A stretch of DNA of 17,808 nt from Patescibacteria group bacterium. GTDB taxonomy: Bacteria > Patescibacteriota > Patescibacteriia > UBA2169. This document shows positions 1-6,342 of this stretch, piece after piece. How positions within the stretch are numbered: the stretch's first letter is position 1; every line of letters begins with the position of its first letter. The notes under the pieces were generated by a model that saw only the letters and a program-made list of their open reading frames with translations, made no database searches and was not told where the DNA came from. The stretch spans positions 1-17,808 of the forward strand of contig JAHJSI010000013.1 of assembly GCA_018830465.1 (NCBI GenBank), written 5' to 3'. Both the position numbers and the translations under genes were made by a program.

Positions 1-1
1 C

Positions 2-1981
2 GTGCTTCCCGCTAATCTGCCAAATCTGCTTTTGAATGGAACGCTCGGCATTGCCGTTGGAATGGCGACAAATATTCCGCCTCATAACTTAACAGAGCTA
101 TGCGACGGCATTACTGCCTTAATTGATGATAATGATATTGATATAAATGATCTTATTAAAATCGTAAAAGGTCCTGATTTCCCGACTGGCGGAATAATTT
201 ATAATAAAGCAGACATTAAACAAGCGCATGCAACAGGAAAAGGCGGCATTGTAATACGCGCTGTGACAGATATTGAAGAAACAAAAATAGGAATGCATAG
301 AATTATTGTTTCAGAAATTCCTTACCAAGTTAATAAATCTGATTTGGTTGCCAAAATAGCGGAATTAGTTAAAGACAAAAAAATTGAAGGCATAAAAGAT
401 CTTAGAGATGAATCAGATAAAGATGGAGTTCGTATTGTTATTGAATTAAAGAAAGACACATATCCTCAAAAGATTTTAAATCGATTATTCAAGCTCACAT
501 CGCTTCAGACAACATTCCATGTTAATATGTTGGCTTTGGTTGATGGAATCCAACCAAGAGTTCTGACTCTAAAAAGTATTTTTGAAGAGTTTATAAAACA
601 TCGAAAAGAAGTTATCAAACGCAGAACAGAATTTGATTTAAGAAGAGCCAAGGAACGGGCACACATCTTAGAAGGGCTAGTCAAGGCAATCAGTATAATC
701 GATAAAATAATCGCTTTAATTAAAAAATCCAAAGATCGAGACCAAGCCCGCGTTGGTCTTATAAAAAAATTCAAATTTACTGAAATACAATCAAATGCGA
801 TTCTAGACATGCGCCTCTCGCAACTGGCTAATCTTGAACGCCAAAAGCTTGAGAATGAATTAAAAGAGAAAAAAGCATGGATAAAAGAACTGGAAGGTAT
901 TCTCTTTAGCCCTAAAAAAGTTTTAACTATTATCAAAAATGAACTAAAAGACTTAAAAGAGCGATTCGGTGAAGAACGAAGAACAAAAATTATTGCGTCA
1001 GGAGTTGATAAATTCTCTCAAGAAGACCTTATTCCAAATGAAGCAATGGTTGTTATGATCACCCGGGATGGATACATCAAGCGACTAGCGCCTGACACTT
1101 TCAAAACACAATCCAGAGGTGGAAAAGGCGTTGTTGGGCTAACAACAAAAGAAGAAGACCAGATTTCAATGTTATTTACCGGCAATACTCACTCTGATAT
1201 ATTATTCTTTACAACAAGAGGGCGCTTGTTCCAACTCAAAGGATATGATATTCCAGTAGCTTCGCGCATAGCTAAAGGATCTTCTCTTGTGAACTTCTTG
1301 CAGATTTCAGGAGAAGAAAGAGTCAACGCGGTTTTATCTCTTGATGATATTAAATCAAGTAAATTCCTGGTAATGATAACCAGAAAGGGCACAATTAAAA
1401 AAGTTGACATAAATGATTTTGCAAATGTGCGCAAAAGCGGCCTTATTGCGATAAAACTAAATGAAGGCGACTCTTTGCGCTGGGTAAGGCCGTCTACAGG
1501 AAAAAATGATATTGCCTTAATATCAAAACAAGGACAGGCAATAAGATTTAAAGAAGAAGGAGTGCGCGCAATGGGTCGCGCAGCCGCTGGGGTGCGAGGA
1601 ATACGTCTAAAAGAAGGTGATAAAGTTATTGGTATGGGAATTATTGACCCAGAACACGAAAAAGATACAACTTTGCTTGTTGTCATGAGTAATGGATATG
1701 GAAAACAGTCCCCTATTAAAGAATATAAACAACAATCACGAGGTGGATCTGGAATTAAGACAGCCAATGTGACAAAAAAAACAGGTGAAATTGTTGGGTC
1801 AATGATTTTAGACAAAGAAATCTTGGAAGCAAAAAGCGATTTAATGGTAATTTCTTCTAAAGGACAGACAATCCGCCTGCCTTTGAAGTCAATCTCCAAA
1901 TTAGGCCGGGCAACACAGGGTGTTAGGATTATGAGATTTAAAGAAATAGACGACAAAGTTGTAAGTGTTACGCTTGTATAA
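2..1981 (+). CDS. gyrA: DNA gyrase subunit A, 5'-truncated by the window edge
   Basis: Gyrase A cuts and religates DNA and, with GyrB, introduces negative supercoils. The reading frame is open from the first bases, and its first residues align with roughly residue 170 of typical GyrA. The first GTG is therefore not the true start, and the part with the catalytic tyrosine lies upstream. Visible are the GMATNIPPHNL tower-region motif near the N-end, the coiled-coil segment (about residues 200-310) and the C-terminal beta-pinwheel. The GyrA box reads QSRGGKG at residues 370-376 (canonical QRRGGKG), which favours GyrA over ParC. Further blade motifs follow, including MGRAAAGVRGIRL and a second box-like QSRGGSG. 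The stop is TAA and the C-terminal domain looks complete. rpmH follows after 40 bp. Confidence 0.95.
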   Translation: MLPANLPNLLLNGTLGIAVGMATNIPPHNLTELCDGITALIDDNDIDINDLIKIVKGPDFPTGGIIYNKADIKQAHATGKGGIVIRAVTDIEETKIGMHRIIVSEIPYQVNKSDLVAKIAELVKDKKIEGIKDLRDESDKDGVRIVIELKKDTYPQKILNRLFKLTSLQTTFHVNMLALVDGIQPRVLTLKSIFEEFIKHRKEVIKRRTEFDLRRAKERAHILEGLVKAISIIDKIIALIKKSKDRDQARVGLIKKFKFTEIQSNAILDMRLSQLANLERQKLENELKEKKAWIKELEGILFSPKKVLTIIKNELKDLKERFGEERRTKIIASGVDKFSQEDLIPNEAMVVMITRDGYIKRLAPDTFKTQSRGGKGVVGLTTKEEDQISMLFTGNTHSDILFFTTRGRLFQLKGYDIPVASRIAKGSSLVNFLQISGEERVNAVLSLDDIKSSKFLVMITRKGTIKKVDINDFANVRKSGLIAIKLNEGDSLRWVRPSTGKNDIALISKQGQAIRFKEEGVRAMGRAAAGVRGIRLKEGDKVIGMGIIDPEHEKDTTLLVVMSNGYGKQSPIKEYKQQSRGGSGIKTANVTKKTGEIVGSMILDKEILEAKSDLMVISSKGQTIRLPLKSISKLGRATQGVRIMRFKEIDDKVVSVTLV

Positions 1982-2001
1982 CCTTGACATAACACTATAA
2001 T
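1974..2001 (+). promoter_or_regulatory. Candidate rpmH promoter
   Basis: A perfect TATAAT at 1996-2001 lies 16 nt after a weak -35 TTGTAT (1974-1979). This predicts a start near 2008 and a leader of about 14 nt before rpmH. A competing reading is the perfect -35 TTGACA at 1984-1989 with TGTAAT at 2005-2010 (15-nt spacer). Either way the gyrA/rpmH junction carries promoter-like sequence. Confidence 0.45.
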
Positions 2002-2021
2002 TTATGTAATTTATACTTATT

Positions 2022-2159
2022 ATGCCTAAAAGAACCTATCAACCAAAAACAAGAAAACGCGCGCGAACACACGGATTTAAAGCCCGTATTGCGACACCCG
2101 GCGGACGCAATGTTTTAAAACGACGCAGAGCAAAAGGACGCAAAAAACTAACCCCTTAA
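2022..2159 (+). CDS. rpmH: 50S ribosomal protein L34
   Basis: This 45-residue gene encodes the small basic L34 protein of the large ribosomal subunit. The translation begins MPKRTYQPKTRKRARTHGFK and continues with the family's conserved ATPGGRNVLKRRRAKGRK tail, matching L34 in length and along its whole sequence. The start is the ATG at 2022 and the stop is TAA at 2157-2159. It sits directly upstream of rnpA, the near-universal bacterial arrangement. Only 14 bp separate the two, so they are probably co-transcribed. No clear Shine-Dalgarno site is visible before the ATG. Confidence 0.96.
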   Translation: MPKRTYQPKTRKRARTHGFKARIATPGGRNVLKRRRAKGRKKLTP

Positions 2160-2173
2160 ATCAAAAGTTATTT

Positions 2174-2515
2174 ATGTTATACGCGCAAAATCGACTTGCA
2201 AAACGCAAAGACATAGAGTGCGTGCACAAAACTGGGCGCGCTTTTTTTGTTCGCGACATGGGATTGCGCATCGCGCGCAACACACAAGAGCAATCTAGAT
2301 TTACTGTTGTTACATCAATAAAAGTATCTAAAAAAGCAGTTGATCGCAATAAATTAAAACGCAGATTGCGCGAAATAGTGCGAAAAGAAATTTTGCCCCA
2401 AGTAAAAAATGGATTTGATGGAATTATAAATACAAAAAAAACGCTGCTTGATTTGTCTTTTGATGAATTGCGCGAAACCACTATCAAATTATTCAAAAAA
2501 GCAAAATTGATATAA
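2174..2515 (+). CDS. rnpA: Ribonuclease P protein component
   Basis: This is the protein subunit of RNase P, which helps the catalytic RNA remove 5' leaders from pre-tRNAs. The 113-residue product has the usual length. It carries the RNR signature at about residues 58-68 (RNKLKRRLREI), preceded by the aromatic/basic leader-binding region (GRAFFVRDMGLRIA). Position directly after rpmH and before yidD and yidC confirms the call. The ATG at 2174 is 14 bp after the rpmH stop. The RNase P RNA gene is not in this window, but five of its likely substrates (the tRNA genes) are. Confidence 0.93.
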   Translation: MLYAQNRLAKRKDIECVHKTGRAFFVRDMGLRIARNTQEQSRFTVVTSIKVSKKAVDRNKLKRRLREIVRKEILPQVKNGFDGIINTKKTLLDLSFDELRETTIKLFKKAKLI

Positions 2516-2520
2516 TGTAC

Positions 2521-2540
2521 GAACGCGTGATGGCGCGTTC
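2521..2540. repeat. Short hairpin between rnpA and yidD
   Basis: GAACGCG (2521-2527) and CGCGTTC (2534-2540) form a perfect 7-bp stem with a 6-nt loop. The hairpin lies 5 nt after the rnpA stop and 9 nt before yidD, with no T-tract, so it is not a classical terminator. A TATAAT at 2511-2516 just upstream would place the hairpin at the 5' end of a yidD transcript, but no good -35 accompanies it. Confidence 0.4.
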
Positions 2541-2549
2541 CAACAAAAT

Positions 2550-2786
2550 ATGATCAAAAAAGCATCACTATCAATAATAAAACTATACCAAAAAACTTTG
2601 TCTCCGGACCATGGATTATTGAAGAGCTTTTTCCCTCATGGCGCGTGCAAGTATTATCCAACCTGTTCGCAATATGCTTATGACGCGATTAAAAAATTTG
2701 GTATAATAAAAGGGGTTAGATTTGGCGTAAAACGAATTATAAGATGCAATCCGTGGAGCAAAGGAGGATGTGATCCAGTGAGTTAG
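2550..2786 (+). CDS. yidD: Membrane protein insertion efficiency factor YidD
   Basis: This small cysteine-containing membrane-associated protein assists YidC-dependent insertion of inner-membrane proteins. The 78 residues show the complete family pattern: an amphipathic N-terminal helix (ASLSIIKLYQKTLSPD), CKYYPTCSQYA at residues 33-43 and RIIRCNPWSKGGCDPV at the C-end. Cysteines are at 33, 39, 66 and 74. It keeps the conserved slot between rnpA and yidC. The ATG at 2550 has no evident Shine-Dalgarno sequence. The stop (TAG) lies where an unusual heptad inverted repeat begins. Confidence 0.93.
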   Translation: MIKKASLSIIKLYQKTLSPDHGLLKSFFPHGACKYYPTCSQYAYDAIKKFGIIKGVRFGVKRIIRCNPWSKGGCDPVS

Positions 2787-2863
2787 CGATAAGCCCTAAG
2801 CTATAAGCCATAAGTGAATATCAAATTCTGCTTATAGCTTACAGCTTATAGCTTACAGCTTTT
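2783..2863. repeat. Heptad inverted repeat filling the yidD-yidC spacer
   Basis: The left arm is a run of 7-bp units of the form TAAGCNN: TTAGCGA, TAAGCCC, TAAGCTA, TAAGCCA, TAAGTGA (2783-2817). The right arm (2830-2857) is two perfect tandem copies of GCTTATAGCTTACA, the reverse complement of the same heptads, ending in GCTTTTT. TAAGCTATAAGC at 2797-2808 is exactly complementary to 2830-2841 and again to 2844-2855, so two registers of pairing are possible. The T-run ends at the base before the yidC ATG. It could act as an attenuator or leader structure for yidC, or be a repeat element with no regulatory role. Confidence 0.75.
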
Positions 2864-2864
2864 T

Positions 2865-3632
2865 ATGAATCCATTTGTAATTTTATTTTACCAGCCAATT
2901 ATTAATCTTCTTGTATTTCTACATAACACTATACCTGGTGATGATTTTGGATGGGCAATTATTGGACTCACGATTATCATCAAGCTGATCCTGCTTCCTT
3001 TATCAGCAAAATCTCTGCGATCCCAAAAAGCGCTTCAAGATATTCAGCCAAAAGTTGATGAACTGCGCAAAAAATTCAAAGACAATAAAGAGGCAATGGG
3101 AAAAGAATTAATGATGCTTTACAAAAAAGAAAAAGTAAGCCCATTTTCATCCTGCTTGCCTTTGCTTGTCCAGCTTCCATTTCTTTTGGCAATTTTTCAG
3201 GTCCTTAGAGATGGAATAAGCAATGGATCGTTTGAGCGGCTTTATCCTTTTGTCTCTGCTCCTGAAACAGTGAACACAGTCTTTCTGGGGATAATTAATC
3301 TTGAAACTCCAAGCATTGCTTTGGCTTTAACTGCTGGAGCTCTTCAGTTCGGACAAACAAGAATGCTGACGCATAAAAAGCAGCCCAAGGTTCCAGGATC
3401 AGCTGACGAAGGCATGACAAGCATGATGAACAAGCAAATGATGTACATGGCGCCTGTTATAACCGTGGTGTTTGGCGCCACTCTTCCGGGAGGATTAACA
3501 TTATACTGGACAATGAATACCTTAACCACTCTTTTGCAGCAAATATTCGTATTGCGCAAAAAAGATTCTAACAAGCCGGACAATGATATTATTGATGTCG
3601 CGCCTTCATCTCCTGCAATGTCAAACCAATAA
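2865..3632 (+). CDS. yidC: Membrane protein insertase YidC/Oxa1 family
   Basis: This protein inserts and folds membrane proteins, with or without the Sec translocon. The 255 residues correspond to the short Gram-positive/Oxa1-like form: no large periplasmic P1 domain, and the conserved core starts almost at once. Hydrophobic segments lie at about 8-22, 28-46, 96-116, 136-162 and 190-230. The cytoplasmic hairpin (about 50-92, SLRSQKALQDIQPKVDELRKKF) is typical. At the position of the conserved groove arginine in the first core helix (TIIIKLILLPL) there is lysine 40, also positively charged. The C-terminal tail is short (RKKDSNK then an acidic/polar end). The ATG at 2865 follows a T-run with no Shine-Dalgarno site. 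It is the natural partner of yidD upstream. Confidence 0.93.
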   Translation: MNPFVILFYQPIINLLVFLHNTIPGDDFGWAIIGLTIIIKLILLPLSAKSLRSQKALQDIQPKVDELRKKFKDNKEAMGKELMMLYKKEKVSPFSSCLPLLVQLPFLLAIFQVLRDGISNGSFERLYPFVSAPETVNTVFLGIINLETPSIALALTAGALQFGQTRMLTHKKQPKVPGSADEGMTSMMNKQMMYMAPVITVVFGATLPGGLTLYWTMNTLTTLLQQIFVLRKKDSNKPDNDIIDVAPSSPAMSNQ

Positions 3633-3637
3633 AACAT

Positions 3638-3943
3638 ATGCTAATAAATTTTGAAAATCTCAAGGATCTTCCTGTTGAAACGCAGTCAGGCCAACAAATC
3701 GGCAGGCTTGAAAGTATTATAATTGATATAGACAGCCAGAGTATTTATCAATATGTTGTTAAGCCGTCTGGAATTAAAAATATCTTTGAAAAAGAGCTCC
3801 TAATCTCAAGAGAACAAATTATCAGCATCAACAAAGACAAAATCATTGTTGATGATAGCACATACGCATCTACTGCTGGCGCAAAAAAAGAAACAAAAAA
3901 GGCAAGGCCCCAGCTTCAGCCAGAGCCAATAACCAGAGAATAA
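3638..3943 (+). CDS. PRC-barrel domain protein
   Basis: The 101-residue product has a PRC-barrel fold over residues 5-72. This is shown by the typical opening LKDLPVETQSGQQIGRLESIIID, followed by a beta-rich KPSGIKNIFEKELLISREQIISI segment. PRC-barrels occur in RimM and in small proteins that bind RNA, proteins or metabolites; this one has no second domain, so its exact role is unknown. The last 30 residues are low-complexity and basic (AKKETKKARPQLQPEP). It starts 5 bp after yidC and is presumably co-transcribed. Its last 74 bp overlap the 3' end of tsaE on the other strand. Confidence 0.82.
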   Translation: MLINFENLKDLPVETQSGQQIGRLESIIIDIDSQSIYQYVVKPSGIKNIFEKELLISREQIISINKDKIIVDDSTYASTAGAKKETKKARPQLQPEPITRE

Positions 3944-4367
3944 TTTTATTTTCTATTGCGCGAGTTCCATCTTTCTTAATATCAATCTTTATCCATATAA
4001 CATCTTTTGGTAGGTGTTTTTTTATCTTCTCTGCCCATTCTATAAACAAAACAGAATCCTTATCATCAAAATATTCATCAAGCCCTAAATCATCAAACTT
4101 GCCATCAATGCGGTATAAATCTATATGGCAAAGCTTTTTAATTCCACGGACTTCTGGCTTAACATCATATTCTTTTACAAGATTAAAAGTTGGGCTAGCA
4201 ACGCGCGCTTTAATGCCAAGCTCTTTTGCTATCATCTGCACCAAAGTTGTCTTCCCTGCCCCAAGCTCTCCAGTTAAAGCAATAATCTGCCCTGCCTTTA
4301 ATTTTGAACAAAGATTTTTAGCAAACTTCTGTAGATCATCTAAAGATTTAATCTTGTAAATGGCCAT
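3870..4367 (-). CDS. tsaE: tRNA threonylcarbamoyladenosine biosynthesis ATPase TsaE
   Basis: TsaE is the ATPase that works with TsaB and TsaD to make N6-threonylcarbamoyladenosine at position 37 of ANN-decoding tRNAs. The 165-residue product has the P-loop GELGAGKTT (residues 33-41), SPTF (58-61), HIDLYR (81-86) and the acidic FIEWAEK segment (108-114), all diagnostic. I chose the ATG at 4367, which gives MAIYKIKSLDDL, the usual N-terminus; a start at 4388 would add seven unsupported residues. The start overlaps the preceding gene by 20 bp, indicating translational coupling. The last 20 or so residues (LLALAEAGALPFLFLFLRQQ) are beyond the normal family end and lie in the overlap with the PRC-barrel gene, so they are probably read-through sequence gained by loss of an earlier stop. 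Confidence 0.92.
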   Translation of the reverse strand: MAIYKIKSLDDLQKFAKNLCSKLKAGQIIALTGELGAGKTTLVQMIAKELGIKARVASPTFNLVKEYDVKPEVRGIKKLCHIDLYRIDGKFDDLGLDEYFDDKDSVLFIEWAEKIKKHLPKDVIWIKIDIKKDGTRAIENKIILWLLALAEAGALPFLFLFLRQQ

Positions 4368-5163
4368 AAAAATTATTACCAATAACAACTTCTAAAAACT
4401 TTGGCTTTGTCTCTACTTTGATTGGAGTTGTCAACTGCTTTTCAGCATCAGCATTCACTGAAACAGTTTTTTCTTTTGACTTAATTACAATTGCTTTAAT
4501 TGGAAATATGCTCTCTGGAGTATATTTATTCTGATTTGCTTTGCCGCGCACTTTATCAAAAAAAGACACAGGCGGGCGGTGCGCAATCACTGCCTCTAAA
4601 ACTCCGTCAGTTATGCTAAATTTCCGCGTATTAAGATTTTCCGCGCCATTATATATATTATTATTGCACACGCTAATATGATGATCCCTGTAAAGAGAGC
4701 TTACTGTATATGACTTAAACCCAAAAGAGCATTTTTTTGGAAAGATTGCTGATGTAATGAAATAATGCCGGCTATTCAACAATCCAAGATCAATTTTTTC
4801 TGTGCGATGCCTGGCTAGCGCTTCAGACGCTTCCTGAATTGTCTGATACCCAAAGACTTTGGCAATCATATTCGACTCATATATTGGTATTACAGAAAAT
4901 ATAAAAGAAAAATCCTCTTTCTCTTTGTCTCTTATAGATAAAATACTATTAAGCAAACGGCTTGCGGTTGTATCATTTCCTACCGCGACAAATGTTTTTA
5001 TTCCGCTTGCCGCGCAGTCGCGAATACTGCCTGCCAAATCATTGAGCCGAGCAAGCTTTATCTTTCTTCCTGAAATTCCTTTTTGTGTCAGCAATAAATC
5101 CAGCCTGTCTAATTTGCGGTGGTGCTTATTATATACCCAATCATCTATAAAATAGGCATACAT
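4348..5163 (-). CDS. Diacylglycerol/lipid-kinase-like protein with degenerate nucleotide motifs
   Basis: The 271-residue product keeps the layout of the DAGK catalytic domain found in diacylglycerol, sphingosine and YegS-type kinases. An alpha/beta region leads to FVAVGNDTTASRLLNSIL (residues 58-75), in the place of the usual GGDGT..E.. loop. Then come SVIPIYESNMIAKVFG (90-105), where active enzymes have P.GTGNDFA, and KIDLGLLNSRHYFITSAI (123-140), matching the DLG..NG..F.N strand. The key GGDGT and GTGND residues are replaced by GNDTT and YESN, so catalysis is doubtful. The C-terminal half is a beta-rich domain as in lipid kinases. It sits in an operon 2 bp after bactofilin and overlapping tsaE. 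It may be a lipid-binding or regulatory pseudokinase. Family assignment is from motif layout only. Confidence 0.65.
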   Translation of the reverse strand: MYAYFIDDWVYNKHHRKLDRLDLLLTQKGISGRKIKLARLNDLAGSIRDCAASGIKTFVAVGNDTTASRLLNSILSIRDKEKEDFSFIFSVIPIYESNMIAKVFGYQTIQEASEALARHRTEKIDLGLLNSRHYFITSAIFPKKCSFGFKSYTVSSLYRDHHISVCNNNIYNGAENLNTRKFSITDGVLEAVIAHRPPVSFFDKVRGKANQNKYTPESIFPIKAIVIKSKEKTVSVNADAEKQLTTPIKVETKPKFLEVVIGNNFYGHLQD

Positions 5164-5165
5164 AA

Positions 5166-5603
5166 CTATTCTTTTTTATCATTTGATGCTGGTTTCTGAA
5201 CTTCAGATGGCTCTGATTGGTCTTCTGACGCGGAAACCGAACAGTGTCCGTTCAAAACAGCTCCTGGTTCAATTGATAGTATTTTTGTAATAATATCTCC
5301 GGCAATTTTTGCGGATGAGCCTAAATCAAGATTATCTTTTATTGTAACATTGCCCTCAATCTCTCCGCTCACAGACGCGTTAGATGCTTGGACATCTGCT
5401 TTGATTTTAGCGCCTTCATCAACACGAAGATTTCCTTTTGTTTTCATGCTCCCATTCACAATTCCCTGCACCAAAACATCTCCATCGCTGGTAAAGTCCC
5501 CTTCTACTTTTACTGACGCTCCAATTACTGTTTCAGCCTCGCCTTCTTTTATTTCAAATCCTGCTTTGCCTCCTTTTTCGTCTTTTGAATCAAATATCGC
5601 CAT
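5166..5603 (-). CDS. Bactofilin (polymer-forming cytoskeletal protein)
   Basis: Bactofilins self-assemble into non-polar filaments that scaffold cell-shape and wall enzymes. The 145-residue product has the standard build. There is a short charged N-tail (about residues 1-24) and a right-handed beta-helix core (about 25-122). The core shows the repeated hydrophobic/glycine spacing G..VKVEGDFTSDGDVLVQG..NG.., GNLRVDEGAKIKADV, ASVSGEIEGNVTIKDN, LDLGSSAKIAGDI and a final ..IEPGAVLNGHCSV turn. A polar C-tail (SEDQSEPSEVQKPASNDKKE) follows. The start is the ATG at 5603. It is the first gene of the leftward operon and is followed after 2 bp by the lipid-kinase-like gene. Confidence 0.9.
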   Translation of the reverse strand: MAIFDSKDEKGGKAGFEIKEGEAETVIGASVKVEGDFTSDGDVLVQGIVNGSMKTKGNLRVDEGAKIKADVQASNASVSGEIEGNVTIKDNLDLGSSAKIAGDIITKILSIEPGAVLNGHCSVSASEDQSEPSEVQKPASNDKKE

Positions 5604-5650
5604 ATTATTTATATTAATTATCTAGATGATCCACTTATGCGGATTTATAT

Positions 5651-5679
5651 AGTATACTAAAACTAGCTCATATAGTAAA
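5651..5679 (-). promoter_or_regulatory. Candidate promoter of the bactofilin operon
   Basis: On the minus strand, TTTACT (5679-5674) and TATACT (5656-5651) are separated by 17 nt, four and five matches to the sigma-70 consensus. The predicted start is near 5644, giving a leader of about 40 nt. It is the only reasonable pair in the short gap between bactofilin and the first tRNA. Confidence 0.45.
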
Positions 5680-5686
5680 TTTAAGA

Positions 5687-5692
5687 TATAAT
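5687..5692 (+). promoter_or_regulatory. Candidate -10 of the tRNA-Ala(GGC) promoter
   Basis: A perfect TATAAT lies 11 nt before the first base of tRNA-Ala. It would give a 5' leader of about 5 nt, a distance often seen for tRNA genes. The matching -35 region (around 5664) is poor. Confidence 0.4.
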
Positions 5693-5703
5693 TTTAATCC
5701 TGT

Positions 5704-5779
5704 GGGCCGTTAGCTCAGCTGGTAGAGTATCGGCGTGGCACGCCGAAGGTCAGGAGTTCAAATCTCCTACGGTCCACCA
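5704..5779 (+). tRNA. tRNA-Ala(GGC)
   Basis: A complete 76-nt cloverleaf. The acceptor stem GGGCCGT pairs with ACGGTCC and includes the G3-U70 wobble, the main alanine identity element. The anticodon stem TCGGC/GCCGA closes the loop GTGGCAC, giving anticodon GGC (reads GCC and GCU). The T-loop reads TTCAAAT. A73 and the 3' CCA are encoded in the DNA. Confidence 0.95.
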
Positions 5780-5976
5780 TCCTTCGTTAAAGCTGTGGAT
5801 GGCAAGCCAATTTTGGCTAATATTAGCGAAAGATAGAAACTGTGGATAAATACGTATTGAACAATTAAAAGAGGGTTTGAATAATTCTCTGTTTAGTTCA
5901 TATTATAACACAAAAACGCAAATCCAGCAATTATAACGTTCATAGCTCAATTGGATACTTGCCCGCCATTACCCGT
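5780..5976. other. tRNA spacer with DnaA-box and repeat elements (left flank of origin candidate)
   Basis: No gene is visible here. It contains the 12-bp palindrome GCTAATATTAGC (5816-5827), a perfect DnaA box on the minus strand (TGTGGATAA, 5841-5849), a weaker one (TGTGGATGG, 5794-5802) and two words that recur inverted further right. These are ACGTATTGAACA (5852-5863) and AAAAGAGGGTTTGAA (5867-5881). At 5938-5956 there is a tRNA-like stretch (CATAGCTCAATTGGATA), and at 5959-5970 one arm of an inverted repeat that brackets tRNA-Arg. Confidence 0.6.
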
Positions 5977-6051
5977 GCCCCTGTAGTTCAATGGATAGAA
6001 CAAGGGACTCCTAAGCCCTAAATAGTGGTTCGATTCCGCTCGGGGGCACCA
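5977..6051 (+). tRNA. tRNA-Arg(CCT)
   Basis: A 75-nt cloverleaf decoding AGG. The acceptor GCCCCTG pairs with CGGGGGC (one G-U), followed by A73 and an encoded CCA. The D-arm is GTTC..GAAC. The anticodon loop CTCCTAA has T33 and anticodon CCT, and the T-arm carries TTCGATT. The closing pair of the anticodon stem (A31 with G39) is a mismatch, so the stem has four pairs. The sequence around the loop resembles bacterial tRNA-Arg(CCU). A 12-nt inverted repeat immediately flanks the gene. Confidence 0.9.
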
Positions 6052-6142
6052 GCAATGGCAGGCAGGAAGCAGTGGCATCCTAAGCCATTGATTCAGGTTC
6101 AAGTTTTAATGAAGGCGCTATCTTAGTTTAATTCTAAACCAA

Positions 6143-6218
6143 GGGCCCATAGCTCAGCTGGTAGAGCGCTACATTCGCATTGTAGAGGCCAGCGGTTCGA
6201 ATCCGCTTGGGTCCACCA
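6143..6218 (+). tRNA. tRNA-Ala(CGC)
   Basis: A complete 76-nt cloverleaf with acceptor GGGCCCA/TGGGTCC, again with G3-U70. The D-loop is AGCTGGTA. The anticodon stem CTACA/TGTAG encloses TTCGCAT, giving anticodon CGC (reads GCG). The T-loop is TTCGAAT, followed by A73 and encoded CCA. Its D-arm matches that of tRNA-Ala(GGC), while acceptor, anticodon and T stems differ, so the two are isoacceptors and not a recent duplication. Confidence 0.95.
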
Positions 6219-6240
6219 TATTGAATTTGAAGCGGTAGCC

Positions 6241-6275
6241 GCCTGCCAAAGTTATGTTTTGCATTGCGGGCAGGC
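6241..6275. repeat. GC-rich inverted repeat after tRNA-Ala(CGC)
   Basis: GCCTGCC (6241-6247) and GGCAGGC (6269-6275) are exact inverse complements around a 21-nt loop containing GCATTGCG. Related words occur at 5961-5970 (GCCCGCCATT), 6054-6066 (AATGGCAGGCAGG) and 17601-17639. All lie beside tRNA genes, suggesting a small repeat family. Confidence 0.6.
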
Positions 6276-6342
6276 AGAGCTGTGGCTGGCAAAGCTAGAT
6301 ATATATTGTGTTTGTCTTAATTATTTAATTTTAAACACAAAG

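Noticed and set aside
1189..1995. 268-codon minus-strand frame within gyrA
   Set aside because: Opposite strand of the conserved gyrase C-terminal domain; the translation resembles no protein family and the plus-strand frame is unambiguous.
2783..2863. Ordinary intrinsic terminator for yidD
   Set aside because: The stem is AT-rich and periodic with alternative registers, and the T-run is only five bases and merges with the yidC start; a simple terminator does not explain the heptad structure.
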